Shown here: positions 41,374-49,985 of the stretch, piece by piece
How the letters are laid out: the number at the start of each line of letters is the position of its first letter
Numbering within the stretch: position 1 is the stretch's first letter
Assembly: GCA_902583715.1 (NCBI GenBank)
Contig: CACHXC010000002.1
Span: 1 to 64,000, forward strand
Reading direction: 5' to 3'
Origin: an uncultured SAR116 cluster alpha proteobacterium
GTDB lineage: Bacteria > Pseudomonadota > Alphaproteobacteria > Puniceispirillales > Puniceispirillaceae
DNA: 64,000 nt
Notes under the pieces: generated by a model
Database searches by the model: none
Seen by the model: only the letters and a program-made list of their open reading frames with translations
What the model was told of the DNA's origin: nothing
Made by a program: the position numbers and the translations under genes

Positions 41374-42629
41374 CTGTTCATTTGGTCGAAGAAATCATCA
41401 TTGCTTTTTGAATTTTTCAGCTTATCGACCAAAAATTCCATGGCATCGACTGGCCCCATTTGCATCAAAATGCGGCGCAATACCCACATTTTGGCCAATG
41501 TGCCCTTATCAACAAGCAATTCTTCCTTACGTGTACCAGATTTGGTGATATCAATCGCTGGGAATGTCCGTTTGTCAGATAATTTACGATCCAGAATGAC
41601 TTCACTATTACCAGTGCCTTTGAATTCTTCAAAAATAACTTCATCCATGCGCGATCCAGTCTCGATCAGCGCGGTGGCAATAATGGTCAATGACCCACCT
41701 TCTTCGATATTGCGAGCTGCACCAAAAAACCGTTTTGGTCGTTGCAAGGCGTTTGCGTCAACACCGCCGGTCAATACTTTACCCGAAGATGGCACCACAG
41801 TGTTATAGGCCCTCGCCAAACGTGTAATAGAATCAAGCAAAATCACCACATCACGCTTATGCTCAACAAGCCTTTTCGCTTTTTCTATAACCATTTCAGT
41901 GACTTGTACATGTCTTGATGCGGGTTCATCAAAAGTTGACGAAATCACTTCACCGCGCACTGACCGTTGCATATCAGTCACTTCTTCCGGGCGTTCATCA
42001 ATCAAAAGAACGATCAGATAGACTTCTGGATGATTTTCAGAAATCGCATGGGCGATGCTTTGTAGCATAATTGTCTTACCAGTGCGCGGCGGTGCTACAA
42101 TCAATCCACGCTGGCCTTTACCCATGGGTGAAATCAAATCAATAACCCGCGGGGTATTGTCCTTTTTATCCGGATCAAACGGCAATTCTAATGTCAGTTT
42201 ACTTTCTGGATAAAGCGGCGTCAGATTATCAAAATTGATCCGGTGCCTTACAGCTTCAGGATTTTCAAAATTAATTGTTTCTATTTTTAACAGAGCAAAA
42301 TAGCGTTCGCCATCCTTTGGCGCGCGGATCTCGCCTTCAACCGTATCACCGGTACGCAAGCCAAACCGCCGCACCTGACTGGGTGATACATAAATATCAT
42401 CTGGGCCAGGTAGGTAATTCGACTCTGGGGCACGTAAGAATCCGAACCCGTCTGACAACACTTCCAAAACGCCGCTGCCATAAATGGCAACATCATTATC
42501 AGCAAGCTGTTTCAAAATGGCGAACATCATATCTTGCTTACGCAAGGTACTGGCGTTTTCGATCTCCAAATCTTCAGCATAGGCCAATAAATCAGCGGGA
42601 GATTTCGCTTTGAGTTCCTGTAGATGCAT
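41370..42629 (-). CDS. rho: transcription termination factor Rho
   Basis: A 419-residue hexameric RNA helicase. It starts [40 protein letters not shown], the usual N terminus. The RNA-binding cold-shock domain has [31 protein letters not shown]; Walker A is VAPPRTGKT, Walker [17 protein letters not shown]; the Q and R loops follow ([34 protein letters not shown]). The open frame continues 24 codons upstream, reading a triple tandem repeat (FPIRALN x3); this is outside the family and treated as leader. Confidence 0.97.
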   Translation of the reverse strand: MHLQELKAKSPADLLAYAEDLEIENASTLRKQDMMFAILKQLADNDVAIYGSGVLEVLSDGFGFLRAPESNYLPGPDDIYVSPSQVRRFGLRTGDTVEGEIRAPKDGERYFALLKIETINFENPEAVRHRINFDNLTPLYPESKLTLELPFDPDKKDNTPRVIDLISPMGKGQRGLIVAPPRTGKTIMLQSIAHAISENHPEVYLIVLLIDERPEEVTDMQRSVRGEVISSTFDEPASRHVQVTEMVIEKAKRLVEHKRDVVILLDSITRLARAYNTVVPSSGKVLTGGVDANALQRPKRFFGAARNIEEGGSLTIIATALIETGSRMDEVIFEEFKGTGNSEVILDRKLSDKRTFPAIDITKSGTRKEELLVDKGTLAKMWVLRRILMQMGPVDAMEFLVDKLKNSKSNDDFFDQMNS

Positions 42630-42630
42630 A

Positions 42631-42692
42631 TTTAGGGCTCGAATGGGGAAGTTTAGGGCTCGAATGGGGAAGTTTAGGGCTCGAATGGGGAA
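42631..42692. repeat. 21-bp tandem repeat, three copies, at the rho start
   Basis: Units begin TTTAGGGCTCGAATGG on the plus strand and recur every 21 bp at 42631, 42652 and 42673. The three are identical except for the last base of the third. They end 1 bp before the rho ATG (read on the minus strand), thus in its 5' leader. The period is a multiple of three, so the upstream frame stays open through it. Each unit has a GAG that, in the proximal copy, falls near ribosome-site distance. Confidence 0.95.
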
Positions 42693-42818
42693 AGAATGCA
42701 AACAATACTGTAAGCCCCGCAGGTTTGCGGATTACTGATTATTGTGCTGATTTACCAAAAAAGTCAATCCGGCTTCTTAGCAAGATAGAGGAAACGTCTG
42801 ATCTTCGCGCTTTTTACC

Positions 42819-43247
42819 CTAAAATGGCTTTAATACAGCCATGAATATGATAATTATCATCAATATAGTCGGCACTTCATTCCAGATTCGGTAGGCTTTC
42901 GACGATAATGGCTGCACATCATTTTCAAGCAATCGCCGCATTTTGGAAAACTTACCATGACATCCGGCCATAGCTAATACCGCGAAAAATTTAATTTGAA
43001 ACCATGTTTCAAACACCAAACCATGATTTAACGCAATCATCCAAATACCAAATATAAAACTGAAAATCATCGCCGGGGTCATGATAACTTTCAGCAATCG
43101 CCGCTCCATCACTTTGAATGTTTCGGAACGCACGGTGCCAATTTCAGCACTTGCATGATAGACGAACAGTCGCGGCAGATATAACAGACCAACCATCCAG
43201 GAAATCACCGATACAATATGCAGTGCTGTAACTATATCATAATACAT
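42819..43247 (-). CDS. hemJ: protoporphyrinogen IX oxidase HemJ
   Basis: A 142-residue membrane protein with four hydrophobic helices: YYDIVTALHIVSVISWMVGLLYLPRLFVYH with the conserved His, a second around MTPAMIFSFIFGIWMIAL, a third ending WFQIKFFAVLAMAGCHG, and a C-terminal IWNEVPTILMIIIIFMAVLKPF. The pattern matches HemJ (UPF0093), the oxidase of the penultimate haem step in bacteria lacking HemG/HemY. It is 12 bp after hemE on the same strand, which supports the role. Confidence 0.93.
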   Translation of the reverse strand: MYYDIVTALHIVSVISWMVGLLYLPRLFVYHASAEIGTVRSETFKVMERRLLKVIMTPAMIFSFIFGIWMIALNHGLVFETWFQIKFFAVLAMAGCHGKFSKMRRLLENDVQPLSSKAYRIWNEVPTILMIIIIFMAVLKPF

Positions 43248-43259
43248 TTGGTCACTATC

Positions 43260-44294
43260 CTAGTGGTGACGCTGTCTCACATGGTCCAACATCAATTGCA
43301 CATTTTCGATCGGCGTTGGCGGTGTAATGCCATGCCCTAGATTGAATATATGTGGTCTTGATGCAAAAGCGTCAAGAATATGGTCGATATCTTTAAACAT
43401 ATTTGGCCCAGCTTGAAGCAAGCTTAATGGGTCTAAATTGCCTTGTACGGGAAAATTTTTAGGTAAATTTTTGTCAACCCACACTGGGTCAATGCCATGA
43501 TCTAAACCAACCGCATTAACTGATGAATGTTCAACATAAGCAATCAATCCTTCACCAATGCCTTTTGGAAACCCAATAATTGGTTGAAAATGCCCTTTTT
43601 CACGCAAGCCAGTAACAATTTTTCTGGTGGGTTCAATCACTAACCAATTACGTTGGGCGGCGGGTACTGCACTTGCCCAACTATCAAACAACATTAATGC
43701 ATCAGCACCAGCTCTAGCCTGTAAAGATAAAAAATTGATGGTTGATTCAATGAGGCTGTCCAACAACCCATCCATCTCTTTTTGATACTGCCACGCCCAG
43801 CCCCGCGCTTTTGCAAAATCACGTGAAGACCCACCTTCTGCCATATAGGTTATGATGGTCCAAGGTGCACCAGCAAATCCAATCAATGCTGTTTGAGGTG
43901 ATAATTGCGCTTTTGTTAGACGTATGGCTTTTGCAACGGGGGCTAATTTTTCCGAAACGCTGTCGATTAAATCATTGCTAAACATAGATGGCTTATCGAG
44001 TGAGTCAAGTAATGGGCCAATATTTGGTTGAAACCGGACATTTTGTTCCAATGCCCATGGTACCATCAGAATATCTGAAAATATAATAGCAGCATCAAAT
44101 CCATATCGAGTAATTGGTTGCAAAGTGACAGCTGATGCTTGTTCAGGATTAAGGCAAAATGAAATGAAGTCTTTTTGGGTGGCACGAATCGCACGATATT
44201 CTGCTAAATACCGACCGGCTTGGCGCATAATCCACATAGGCGTTTTATTTTGTTTGTGACCATTAACGGTTTTTATGAACAGGTTGTCGGTCAT
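43260..44294 (-). CDS. hemE: uroporphyrinogen decarboxylase
   Basis: A 344-residue haem-pathway enzyme converting uroporphyrinogen III to coproporphyrinogen III. TPMWIMRQAGRYLAEYRAIR contains the conserved Arg pair; SDILMVPWALEQNV, GFAGAPWTIITYMAEGG, LMLFDSWASAVP and GNLDPLSLL follow, with NLGHGITPPTPIENV near the end. AGAGAG precedes the ATG. It borders the oriC candidate, as in Caulobacter and Rickettsia. Confidence 0.98.
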   Translation of the reverse strand: MTDNLFIKTVNGHKQNKTPMWIMRQAGRYLAEYRAIRATQKDFISFCLNPEQASAVTLQPITRYGFDAAIIFSDILMVPWALEQNVRFQPNIGPLLDSLDKPSMFSNDLIDSVSEKLAPVAKAIRLTKAQLSPQTALIGFAGAPWTIITYMAEGGSSRDFAKARGWAWQYQKEMDGLLDSLIESTINFLSLQARAGADALMLFDSWASAVPAAQRNWLVIEPTRKIVTGLREKGHFQPIIGFPKGIGEGLIAYVEHSSVNAVGLDHGIDPVWVDKNLPKNFPVQGNLDPLSLLQAGPNMFKDIDHILDAFASRPHIFNLGHGITPPTPIENVQLMLDHVRQRHH

Positions 44295-44678
44295 ATATCT
44301 CTCTAGTCACTATATAAATATATATATAAAAGTAGTTGTTTTAGTCGGTCTTGTGCAGAAGTGCAATTATCCATTTATGCCGGTTTCTAACACAATATTA
44401 TCCCCATTATGATTTTGTTTTTTATATTTAAAACAATGGATAAAAAAGTTATCCGCAGAATTTTGCGGTTGCTGATCTGAACTTATCCACCTGTTCGTAA
44501 AATAGAGCTTTATTTGTATAACCGCTTGGCTGTATCTGGGTCTTTTAAATAATCCCCAGTGAGATGTCCATTCTACACAGGCTCTGTTTATATGTCTTTG
44601 CGGTGTCTATTAGTGAATCAGTTTAGCATTGTCATGAAACAGGTGACAAAGATCATCGATCGGCCTAAACCAATTTGT
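44295..44678. other. probable chromosomal replication origin (oriC) between hemE and ppsR
   Basis: The longest gene-free interval of the window, and AT-rich. An AT tract TATATAAATATATATATAAAA lies next to hemE near 44310. Five DnaA-box-like 9-mers follow: 44367-44375 TTATCCATT, 44398-44406 TTATCCCCA, 44435-44443 TTATCCATT on the minus strand, 44449-44457 TTATCCGCA, and 44483-44491 TTATCCACC. One GANTC site is at 44615-44619. The location between hemE and the RP001/ppsR gene is the known origin site in Caulobacter and Rickettsia. Function here is inferred. Confidence 0.82.
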
Positions 44679-45506
44679 ATGACGACAAAACAAACATTGC
44701 ATATACATCTTGTATCTGACTCAACAGGTGAAACAGTCCATCAAGTCGCGCGTGCTTGTGTGGCACAATTTCCGAATGTGACAACAGTTGAACATGTTTG
44801 GACGTTGGTGCGATCAGAGGCGCATTTCGATGCGGTTTGTGCCGGGCTCGATCGTAATCCCGGTGTATTGCTGATGAGTATTGTGAATGATGACATGCGC
44901 GACATGATTGCCAATGCTTGTCAGTCGCGCGGCATTCAGGCTGTGTCAATTTTAGATCCTGTGGTGAATTTATTAGGCCGGGTTCTTGGTCAGGCCACAC
45001 AAAATTTACCTGGTGGCCAGCGGCGGTTAAATACGGCCTATTTTGACCGTGTTGCTGCAGTTGATTTTGCCGTCAGCCATGACGATGGGATGAATATGGG
45101 ACAGTTGGACCGGGCCGATATTCTTCTTGTCGGGGTGTCGCGTACGTCTAAAACACCCACTTCTATGTATTTGGCGCATCGGGGTTATAAGGTTGCCAAT
45201 TACGCATTGGTGCCGCATGTACCCTTTCCCTTGCATTACCTTGACGGGCTCAATTTACTTGTCGTTGGTTTGACCAATGACCCCAAGCGGCTAAGCCAAA
45301 TACGCCGTACCCGTCAGGTGGCGATGGCTGATACCGATAATCAGACTTATGCTGATATTGACCAGATTACTGAAGAAATCCGCAACGCCCGCCGGTTATT
45401 CACTAAACAGGGATGGCCGGTGATTGATGTGACACGTCGTTCGGTTGAAGAAACGGCTGCTGCTATTATCCAGCTCTATACAAATTGGAAAGAAACGCAG
45501 GGATGA
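44679..45506 (+). CDS. ppsR: pyruvate, phosphate dikinase / PEP synthase regulatory protein (DUF299)
   Basis: A 275-residue bifunctional kinase/pyrophosphorylase that switches PPDK or PEP synthase. IHLVSDSTGETVHQVARAC is the N-terminal signature, ADILLVGVSRTSKTPTSMYLAHRGYKVANYALVP contains the P-loop-like GVSRTSKT, and VGLTNDPKRLSQIRRTR follows. ATG 44679 (MTTKQTLHIH) fits family starts; GTG 44559 and ATG 44634 extend into the origin region and lack support. It is the RP001 homologue beside oriC and overlaps maf by 4 bases. Confidence 0.93.
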   Translation: MTTKQTLHIHLVSDSTGETVHQVARACVAQFPNVTTVEHVWTLVRSEAHFDAVCAGLDRNPGVLLMSIVNDDMRDMIANACQSRGIQAVSILDPVVNLLGRVLGQATQNLPGGQRRLNTAYFDRVAAVDFAVSHDDGMNMGQLDRADILLVGVSRTSKTPTSMYLAHRGYKVANYALVPHVPFPLHYLDGLNLLVVGLTNDPKRLSQIRRTRQVAMADTDNQTYADIDQITEEIRNARRLFTKQGWPVIDVTRRSVEETAAAIIQLYTNWKETQG

Positions 45507-46171
45507 CAAGGCCAGCTGTAACAGCGTTTCTTGGTTTGCCAAATGCCTCGATCATATTGGCATCGGCTAGTGTCGCGCGGCAAAATATTTTGCGGTCTGC
45601 CGGTATAGATTTTGACATTATGCCGGTCGCTGTTGATGAGGCGCAAGTGCGCGAAGGTGCCTTGGCAGATGATATGATGCCAGCAGATATTGCTGTTCTT
45701 TTGGCGCTTTTAAAGGCGCAGGCCGCATCACAACAAATAACCACCGCACTATCAGCAACATCGTCAGCCTATGTGATTGGTTGTGACCAAATTCTCATTT
45801 GTGAGGGCCAGATTATAAATAAGCCAGACACTATGAATACTGCGAAAGACCAGCTATGTGGTCTGGCTGGCAAAACGCATAAATTGCTCTCAGCCATTGT
45901 GTTACTGCGCGATGGGCAACGCATATGGCATCATCTGGCGGAATCATCCTTGACCATGCGCGCATTTGATATAGCTTTTGCCGAAGCCTATATCCGGCAT
46001 ATTGGTGACGCCGCTTTATTCTCGCCGGGGGCCTATCGGATTGAATCTGTCGGCACCTCACTTTTTACCAAAATTGAGGGTGACCATTTTGATATTTTGG
46101 GTTTGCCGTTGTTACCATTGCTCGCCATATTACGCGAACATGGATTATTGCCGTTGGAGTCTTTTACATGA
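45503..46171 (+). CDS. maf: Maf family nucleotide pyrophosphatase
   Basis: A 222-residue protein of the Maf/HAM1-like fold that hydrolyses non-canonical or pyrimidine nucleoside triphosphates. SIILASASVARQNILRSAGIDFDIMPVAVDE has the usual S-x-R-R-type start (here SVARQ), VIGCDQIL is the acidic metal site, and LAGKTHKLLSAIVLL and SPGAYRIESVGTSLFTKIEGDHFDILGLPL close the family pattern. The start codon overlaps the ppsR stop (ATGA) and its own stop overlaps coaE the same way. Confidence 0.93.
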   Translation: MTRPAVTAFLGLPNASIILASASVARQNILRSAGIDFDIMPVAVDEAQVREGALADDMMPADIAVLLALLKAQAASQQITTALSATSSAYVIGCDQILICEGQIINKPDTMNTAKDQLCGLAGKTHKLLSAIVLLRDGQRIWHHLAESSLTMRAFDIAFAEAYIRHIGDAALFSPGAYRIESVGTSLFTKIEGDHFDILGLPLLPLLAILREHGLLPLESFT

Positions 46172-46782
46172 TTGTTATTGGTCTAACAGGCAGTGTCGCT
46201 TCGGGTAAATCAACGGTGGCAGGCTGGATGAGCGAAAAGGGTATTGCCGTTCACGATGCTGATTTAGCGGTCCATAGCTTGTTGGCGGCAAATGGACAGG
46301 CGGTACCAGATATCAAAGCCAAATTTGGCCCAGATATGGTTGCGCCTGGTGGCAGTGTTGATCGCAAAAAACTGGGCGGTCATGTGTTTTCTACGCCAGC
46401 TGATCGCAAGATTTTAGAATCAATATTGCACCCGTTGGTACGGCAACATCGCGATCAATTTCTGCAAGATCAAAGGGCTCTTGGCCGTCAGATTGTCGTG
46501 CTTGATGTGCCGTTATTATTTGAAACCGGCGGTGATACCTCATGCGATTATGTGATTGTGGTATGTGCCGCTGAGGACACCATCCGGCAACGGGCATTAT
46601 CCCGCCCCGGCATGACTGAAGAAAAATTGGCTGGCATTTTGGCCACCCAAATGCCAGCCAGTGAAAAATGCCAGCGTGCCGACTTCGTTCTTAACACAGA
46701 TTTGGACCCAAACACTACGCGTCAGCATCTATTTGCCTGGCTAGATTCGTTAACCAGTGCTCACCCTAGTTTAGAAAGGTAA
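46168..46782 (+). CDS. coaE: dephospho-CoA kinase
   Basis: A 204-residue P-loop kinase for the last step of coenzyme A synthesis. Walker A is IGLTGSVASGKSTVAGWM; VHDADLAVHSLL provides the catalytic Asp, and VLDVPLLFETGGD and RQRALSRPGMTEEKL (lid) follow. It overlaps maf by 4 bases and is 6 bp before dnaQ, completing the ppsR-maf-coaE-dnaQ transcript. Confidence 0.97.
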   Translation: MIVIGLTGSVASGKSTVAGWMSEKGIAVHDADLAVHSLLAANGQAVPDIKAKFGPDMVAPGGSVDRKKLGGHVFSTPADRKILESILHPLVRQHRDQFLQDQRALGRQIVVLDVPLLFETGGDTSCDYVIVVCAAEDTIRQRALSRPGMTEEKLAGILATQMPASEKCQRADFVLNTDLDPNTTRQHLFAWLDSLTSAHPSLER

Positions 46783-46788
46783 TCCCGC

Positions 46789-47505
46789 ATGCGAGAGATT
46801 GTTTTGGATACCGAAACCACCGGTATAAATCCGCGTGATGGGCATCGTATTATTGAAATTGGGGCGCTGGAGTTGATGCATCATCTGCCAACCGGCAAAG
46901 AATTACATATTTATATCAATCCAGAGCGTGAAATTGATGATGGTGCTGTGGCGGTGCATGGCCTGACAAGTTCATTCTTAAGTGACAAACCGGTATTTGC
47001 CGACATCGTTGATGAGTTTTTGTCATTTATTGGCGAGGCACCCCTAATCATTCATAATGCCAGCTTTGATATGGGTTTTATTAATGCTGAGCTTGATAAA
47101 ATACAGCGCCCACCACTGCCAATGGACCGGGCAATTGATACATTGGCCATGGCCCGCAAAAAATTTCCTGGCGCACAGGCTAATCTAGATGCCTTATGCC
47201 GCCGTTTTGAAATAGATAATAGTCACCGTGATCTACACGGTGCTCTGGTTGATGCTGATTTATTGGCCAGCGTCTATGTCGAATTGCTTGGTGGCCGCCA
47301 GCCTGGCCTGTCTTTGGGGGCTGACAAAAAAACTGACATCCCGGTAGCTGTGATCACCGCTGACTCAGCTTCGTCTATGTTGCAAATTGATCGTGATAAC
47401 AAGCCGGTCCGGCCAATTCGCCCACATGCACCATCTGCTGAAGAACAGGCCGCGCACGACGCGTTTTTGGCAAAATTAAATGACCCGATTTGGCTAAAGA
47501 CCTAA
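46789..47505 (+). CDS. dnaQ: DNA polymerase III epsilon subunit (3'-5' exonuclease)
   Basis: A 238-residue DEDDh proofreading exonuclease. Exo I is REIVLDTETTGINPRDGHRIIEIGALEL, Exo II IIHNASFDMGFINAEL, and Exo III HRDLHGALVDADLLASVYVEL. The C-terminal 50 residues are the linker and polymerase-binding tail. It ends the origin-proximal operon and overlaps the convergent secB stop by 4 bases. Confidence 0.97.
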   Translation: MREIVLDTETTGINPRDGHRIIEIGALELMHHLPTGKELHIYINPEREIDDGAVAVHGLTSSFLSDKPVFADIVDEFLSFIGEAPLIIHNASFDMGFINAELDKIQRPPLPMDRAIDTLAMARKKFPGAQANLDALCRRFEIDNSHRDLHGALVDADLLASVYVELLGGRQPGLSLGADKKTDIPVAVITADSASSMLQIDRDNKPVRPIRPHAPSAEEQAAHDAFLAKLNDPIWLKT

Positions 47506-48011
47506 TTGGCTGGCTGGTCGGCTCCTGCCGCGGCTTGTCGTTCTAAATTATGCTGATACACAGCGACAAAATCGACAGGCTGAATATTGAGTGGCATAAA
47601 CCCACCATCACGCGTGGCATCCGAGATCAGCGCACGCGCAAACGGGAATAACAAACGTGGTGCTTCGATCATAATTAGCGGATTGATATCATCACCCGTA
47701 ACGCCTTGTGGTGATACCAGCCCAGCATAGGTTAAATCGACCAGAAACATAGGTGTTTCGCCAGCAACAGCTTTGGCACCAAGATTCAACAACACTTCAT
47801 ATTGATTTTCACCAATCAGCTTTGCCGCAACACTGACATTGATTTGAACATCAGGCTGACCAAGATTTTCAACTAGAACTTTTGGGGCGTTTGGATTTTC
47901 GAAAGAAAAATCCTTTATATATTGGGCGTGAACAATAAGTTGGCGATCAGCTTTTTTTTGTGCATCAGCTTGGACGCCATTTTGCGCGCTGTTCTCAGTT
48001 TCGGCCATCAT
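47502..48011 (-). CDS. secB: protein-export chaperone SecB
   Basis: A 169-residue tetrameric cytosolic chaperone that brings unfolded precursors to SecA. Family text: QYIKDFSFENPNAPKVL, PDVQINVSVAAKLIGENQYEVLLNL, FLVDLTYAGLVS, IEAPRLLFPFARALISDATRDGGFMPLNIQPVDFVAVY. AAGGA stands 6 bases before the first of two ATGs, fixing the start. Confidence 0.97.
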   Translation of the reverse strand: MMAETENSAQNGVQADAQKKADRQLIVHAQYIKDFSFENPNAPKVLVENLGQPDVQINVSVAAKLIGENQYEVLLNLGAKAVAGETPMFLVDLTYAGLVSPQGVTGDDINPLIMIEAPRLLFPFARALISDATRDGGFMPLNIQPVDFVAVYQHNLERQAAAGADQPAN

Positions 48012-48103
48012 GGATATTCCTTTATAAATTTATCTAAAGCTGTTTTGGATTTTTGGCTCTTATCATGGTTGATTAGGCGGCGGCAAGATCGCCGTGATCG
48101 TGA

Positions 48104-48604
48104 TTAGCGGTTATTTAAACGGTCTTTGGGTGGCTGATGTTCGGTGGCATCACCTTCTATAACATCATCAGTATGATGAAAAGGCTTGGTGTGCCGTGTT
48201 GAAAACCCAGCCTGTCCATCGACATGGACGAAGCCTTTAAACCTGTTACTTGTGACCAAATGGTGCAAAATCCACGCGCCGGCAATTGTACGCACTCCCG
48301 GCATAAATAACAAAATGCCAACTGCATCGGTCACATAGCCGGGTATAAGCATCAAAATACCACCAACCGCCAGCGACAGACTATCGGCTATGGATCCCAC
48401 TGGGGCGCGCCCTTGTGCTAAATCAGAGCGGATTTTGGTCATCACCGTGCCGCCCTGACTTTTTAACAGTGACAACCCAATAATGGCGGTAACAAAAATG
48501 CCCAGCAGAGTGAACAACCCGCCAATTTCACCACCAATATAGATAAAGGCGGACATTTCTGCCCATCCCCATAAAATAAATCCAACAAGGATAAAAAGAC
48601 CCAT
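48104..48604 (-). CDS. fxsA: FxsA family membrane protein
   Basis: A 166-residue inner-membrane protein. Hydrophobic segments FILVGFILWGWAEMSAFIYIG, LFTLLGIFVTAIIGLSLL and LAVGGILMLIPGYVTDAVGILLFMPGVR with the conserved PGYVTD stretch identify FxsA, whose biochemical role is not settled (in E. coli it relates to exclusion of phage T7). The C-terminal 45 residues are polar and His/Asp-rich. Divergent from the Tim44-like gene across 160 bp. Confidence 0.9.
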   Translation of the reverse strand: MGLFILVGFILWGWAEMSAFIYIGGEIGGLFTLLGIFVTAIIGLSLLKSQGGTVMTKIRSDLAQGRAPVGSIADSLSLAVGGILMLIPGYVTDAVGILLFMPGVRTIAGAWILHHLVTSNRFKGFVHVDGQAGFSTRHTKPFHHTDDVIEGDATEHQPPKDRLNNR

Positions 48605-48751
48605 AAATGCGTTGCCACCGCTATTTCAAAGTTTTTGACATATGATTTATAGCTACCATCTGGATTTCACCACTCACATATGCCATCTATAGTTAAACAT
48701 CATTAAACTTGGTTACAATGATGTTCGTCAAATTTTGATGGAAACCCGGAT

Positions 48752-48759
48752 AGAGGGGG
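48752..48759 (+). promoter_or_regulatory. ribosome binding site selecting a TTG start for the Tim44-like gene
   Basis: AGAGGGGG lies 5 bases before TTG at 48765. An ATG nine codons upstream (48738) has no comparable site. The TTG start gives the family's usual N terminus, opening directly into the membrane helix. Confidence 0.75.
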
Positions 48760-48764
48760 CTAAC

Positions 48765-49409
48765 TTGCCATTCATTGATATTCTTATCTTTGCTGTGATT
48801 GCTGTTCTTTTGGTTTTGCGGCTACGCTCAGTTTTGGGCCAGCGCACAGGCTATGAGGAACCGCAGGACAAGCAGGCAAAAGAGGGTTCTGCAGACAAGC
48901 CGAATGCGCCCATTCCGTTTCCAAAAGCGGCAGATAAAACCGCAAAAATATCTGGCAGCGGAATGGATGTTTTGCGCCAGGCTGACCGTCAATTTGATGA
49001 AAAGGACTTCATTCAAGGGGCCACCGCGGCCTTTAACATGATTCTGAAAGCGTTTGCCGAGGGTGATCAGGCACAGCTTAAACGGTTGCTTAGTTATGAT
49101 TTACTTCAAAGCTTCATGCAGACAATTCATGACCGGACCGCGGCCAAAGAAACACTGGAAATCACTGTTGATGAGATTTCTGAAGTCAGCATCTTGAATG
49201 TTGAACTTGCTGAATCAGTCGCCGCCATCACCGTTCATTTCCATACCACGCAAACCCGCATTGCACGTGATGAACATGGTGCGGTCATGGATGACAGCGA
49301 TACTGAACCACGGGAATTCATCGATATCTGGACCTTTGAACGCGACCTCACCCTGGCTGATCCAAATTGGAAACTGGCTGAAACAGAATCGGCTGACGAC
49401 GATAGCTGA
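48765..49409 (+). CDS. Tim44/TimA family membrane-anchored protein
   Basis: A 214-residue protein. An N-terminal helix LPFIDILIFAVIAVLLVLRLRSVLGQRTG is followed by a charged linker and a Tim44-like domain: DFIQGATAAFNMILKAFAEGDQAQLKRLLSYDLLQSF through EFIDIWTFERDL and PNWKLAE. In mitochondria Tim44 tethers the import motor; alphaproteobacterial relatives (TimA) are thought to be ancestral to it, with unclear function. It stands in the common order secB, fxsA, Tim44-like, smr, but the mltA usually found between the last two is absent. Confidence 0.88.
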   Translation: MPFIDILIFAVIAVLLVLRLRSVLGQRTGYEEPQDKQAKEGSADKPNAPIPFPKAADKTAKISGSGMDVLRQADRQFDEKDFIQGATAAFNMILKAFAEGDQAQLKRLLSYDLLQSFMQTIHDRTAAKETLEITVDEISEVSILNVELAESVAAITVHFHTTQTRIARDEHGAVMDDSDTEPREFIDIWTFERDLTLADPNWKLAETESADDDS

Positions 49410-49424
49410 TACCAGATTGATGTG

Positions 49425-49985
49425 ATGCGACAAAAACCTCCCGCCAATATAGATTTGGATGAAGATCAAATCTTGTGGCAGCGTGTGACGCAACGCGTGA
49501 CCCCATTGCCGGGCCGGCAACAGCGCCTATCGCCCCCACCCATTTTCAAACAACTGGCTAAAGCAGTAAAGCCGGCGGCCAAAACACTACAAAATATGCC
49601 AACACCGGCGCCGCCTTCATCACCAACTGCCAAAACACCATCTCCGGTTGATTTGCGTGAAGGTCATCGGGCCGGATTAGATGGCCGCACCCAACGCCGG
49701 TTGTTTCGCGGTGATGTGCCGATCGACCGTCGCCTTGATCTTCACGGTCATACCGCCGCGCGGGCGGAAGTGAAATTACAGACTTTTATCGAAGATGCCG
49801 CTTATGGAGGATGCCGATGTGTGCTGGTGATTACCGGCAAGGGTGCAGGTGTATTAAAGAGCCATGTGCCCGGTTGGTTGAAACGGGCGCCATTGTCAGG
49901 GCTGGTTCTTGCATTGGCACAAGCCCGCCCAGCAGATGGCGGCAGTGGGGCATTTTATGTATTGTTGCGGCGGCGGCGTGGATGA
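49425..49985 (+). CDS. Smr/MutS2-type domain protein
   Basis: A 186-residue protein. The first 100 residues are a basic, Pro/Ala/Ser-rich linker; the C-terminal part is an Smr domain: RLDLHGHTAARAEVKLQTFIEDAAYGGCRCVLVITGKGAG (DLHGHT and TGKG motifs), VPGWLKRAPLSGLV and GGSGAFYVLLRRRR. Smr domains are nucleases acting on DNA or RNA; substrate unknown. A GTG three bases upstream could also start it. The stop overlaps the next gene by 4 bases. Confidence 0.9.
   Translation: MRQKPPANIDLDEDQILWQRVTQRVTPLPGRQQRLSPPPIFKQLAKAVKPAAKTLQNMPTPAPPSSPTAKTPSPVDLREGHRAGLDGRTQRRLFRGDVPIDRRLDLHGHTAARAEVKLQTFIEDAAYGGCRCVLVITGKGAGVLKSHVPGWLKRAPLSGLVLALAQARPADGGSGAFYVLLRRRRG

Noticed and set aside
42630-42701. 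Rho with an N-terminal extension FPIRALN x3
   Set aside because: Rho proteins start at the MxLQELK-type sequence; the extension consists only of the tandem repeat. Kept as leader repeat.
44559-44678. Upstream GTG or ATG starts for ppsR
   Set aside because: They add 15-40 residues unlike the family and run into the origin interval; no ribosome site supports them.
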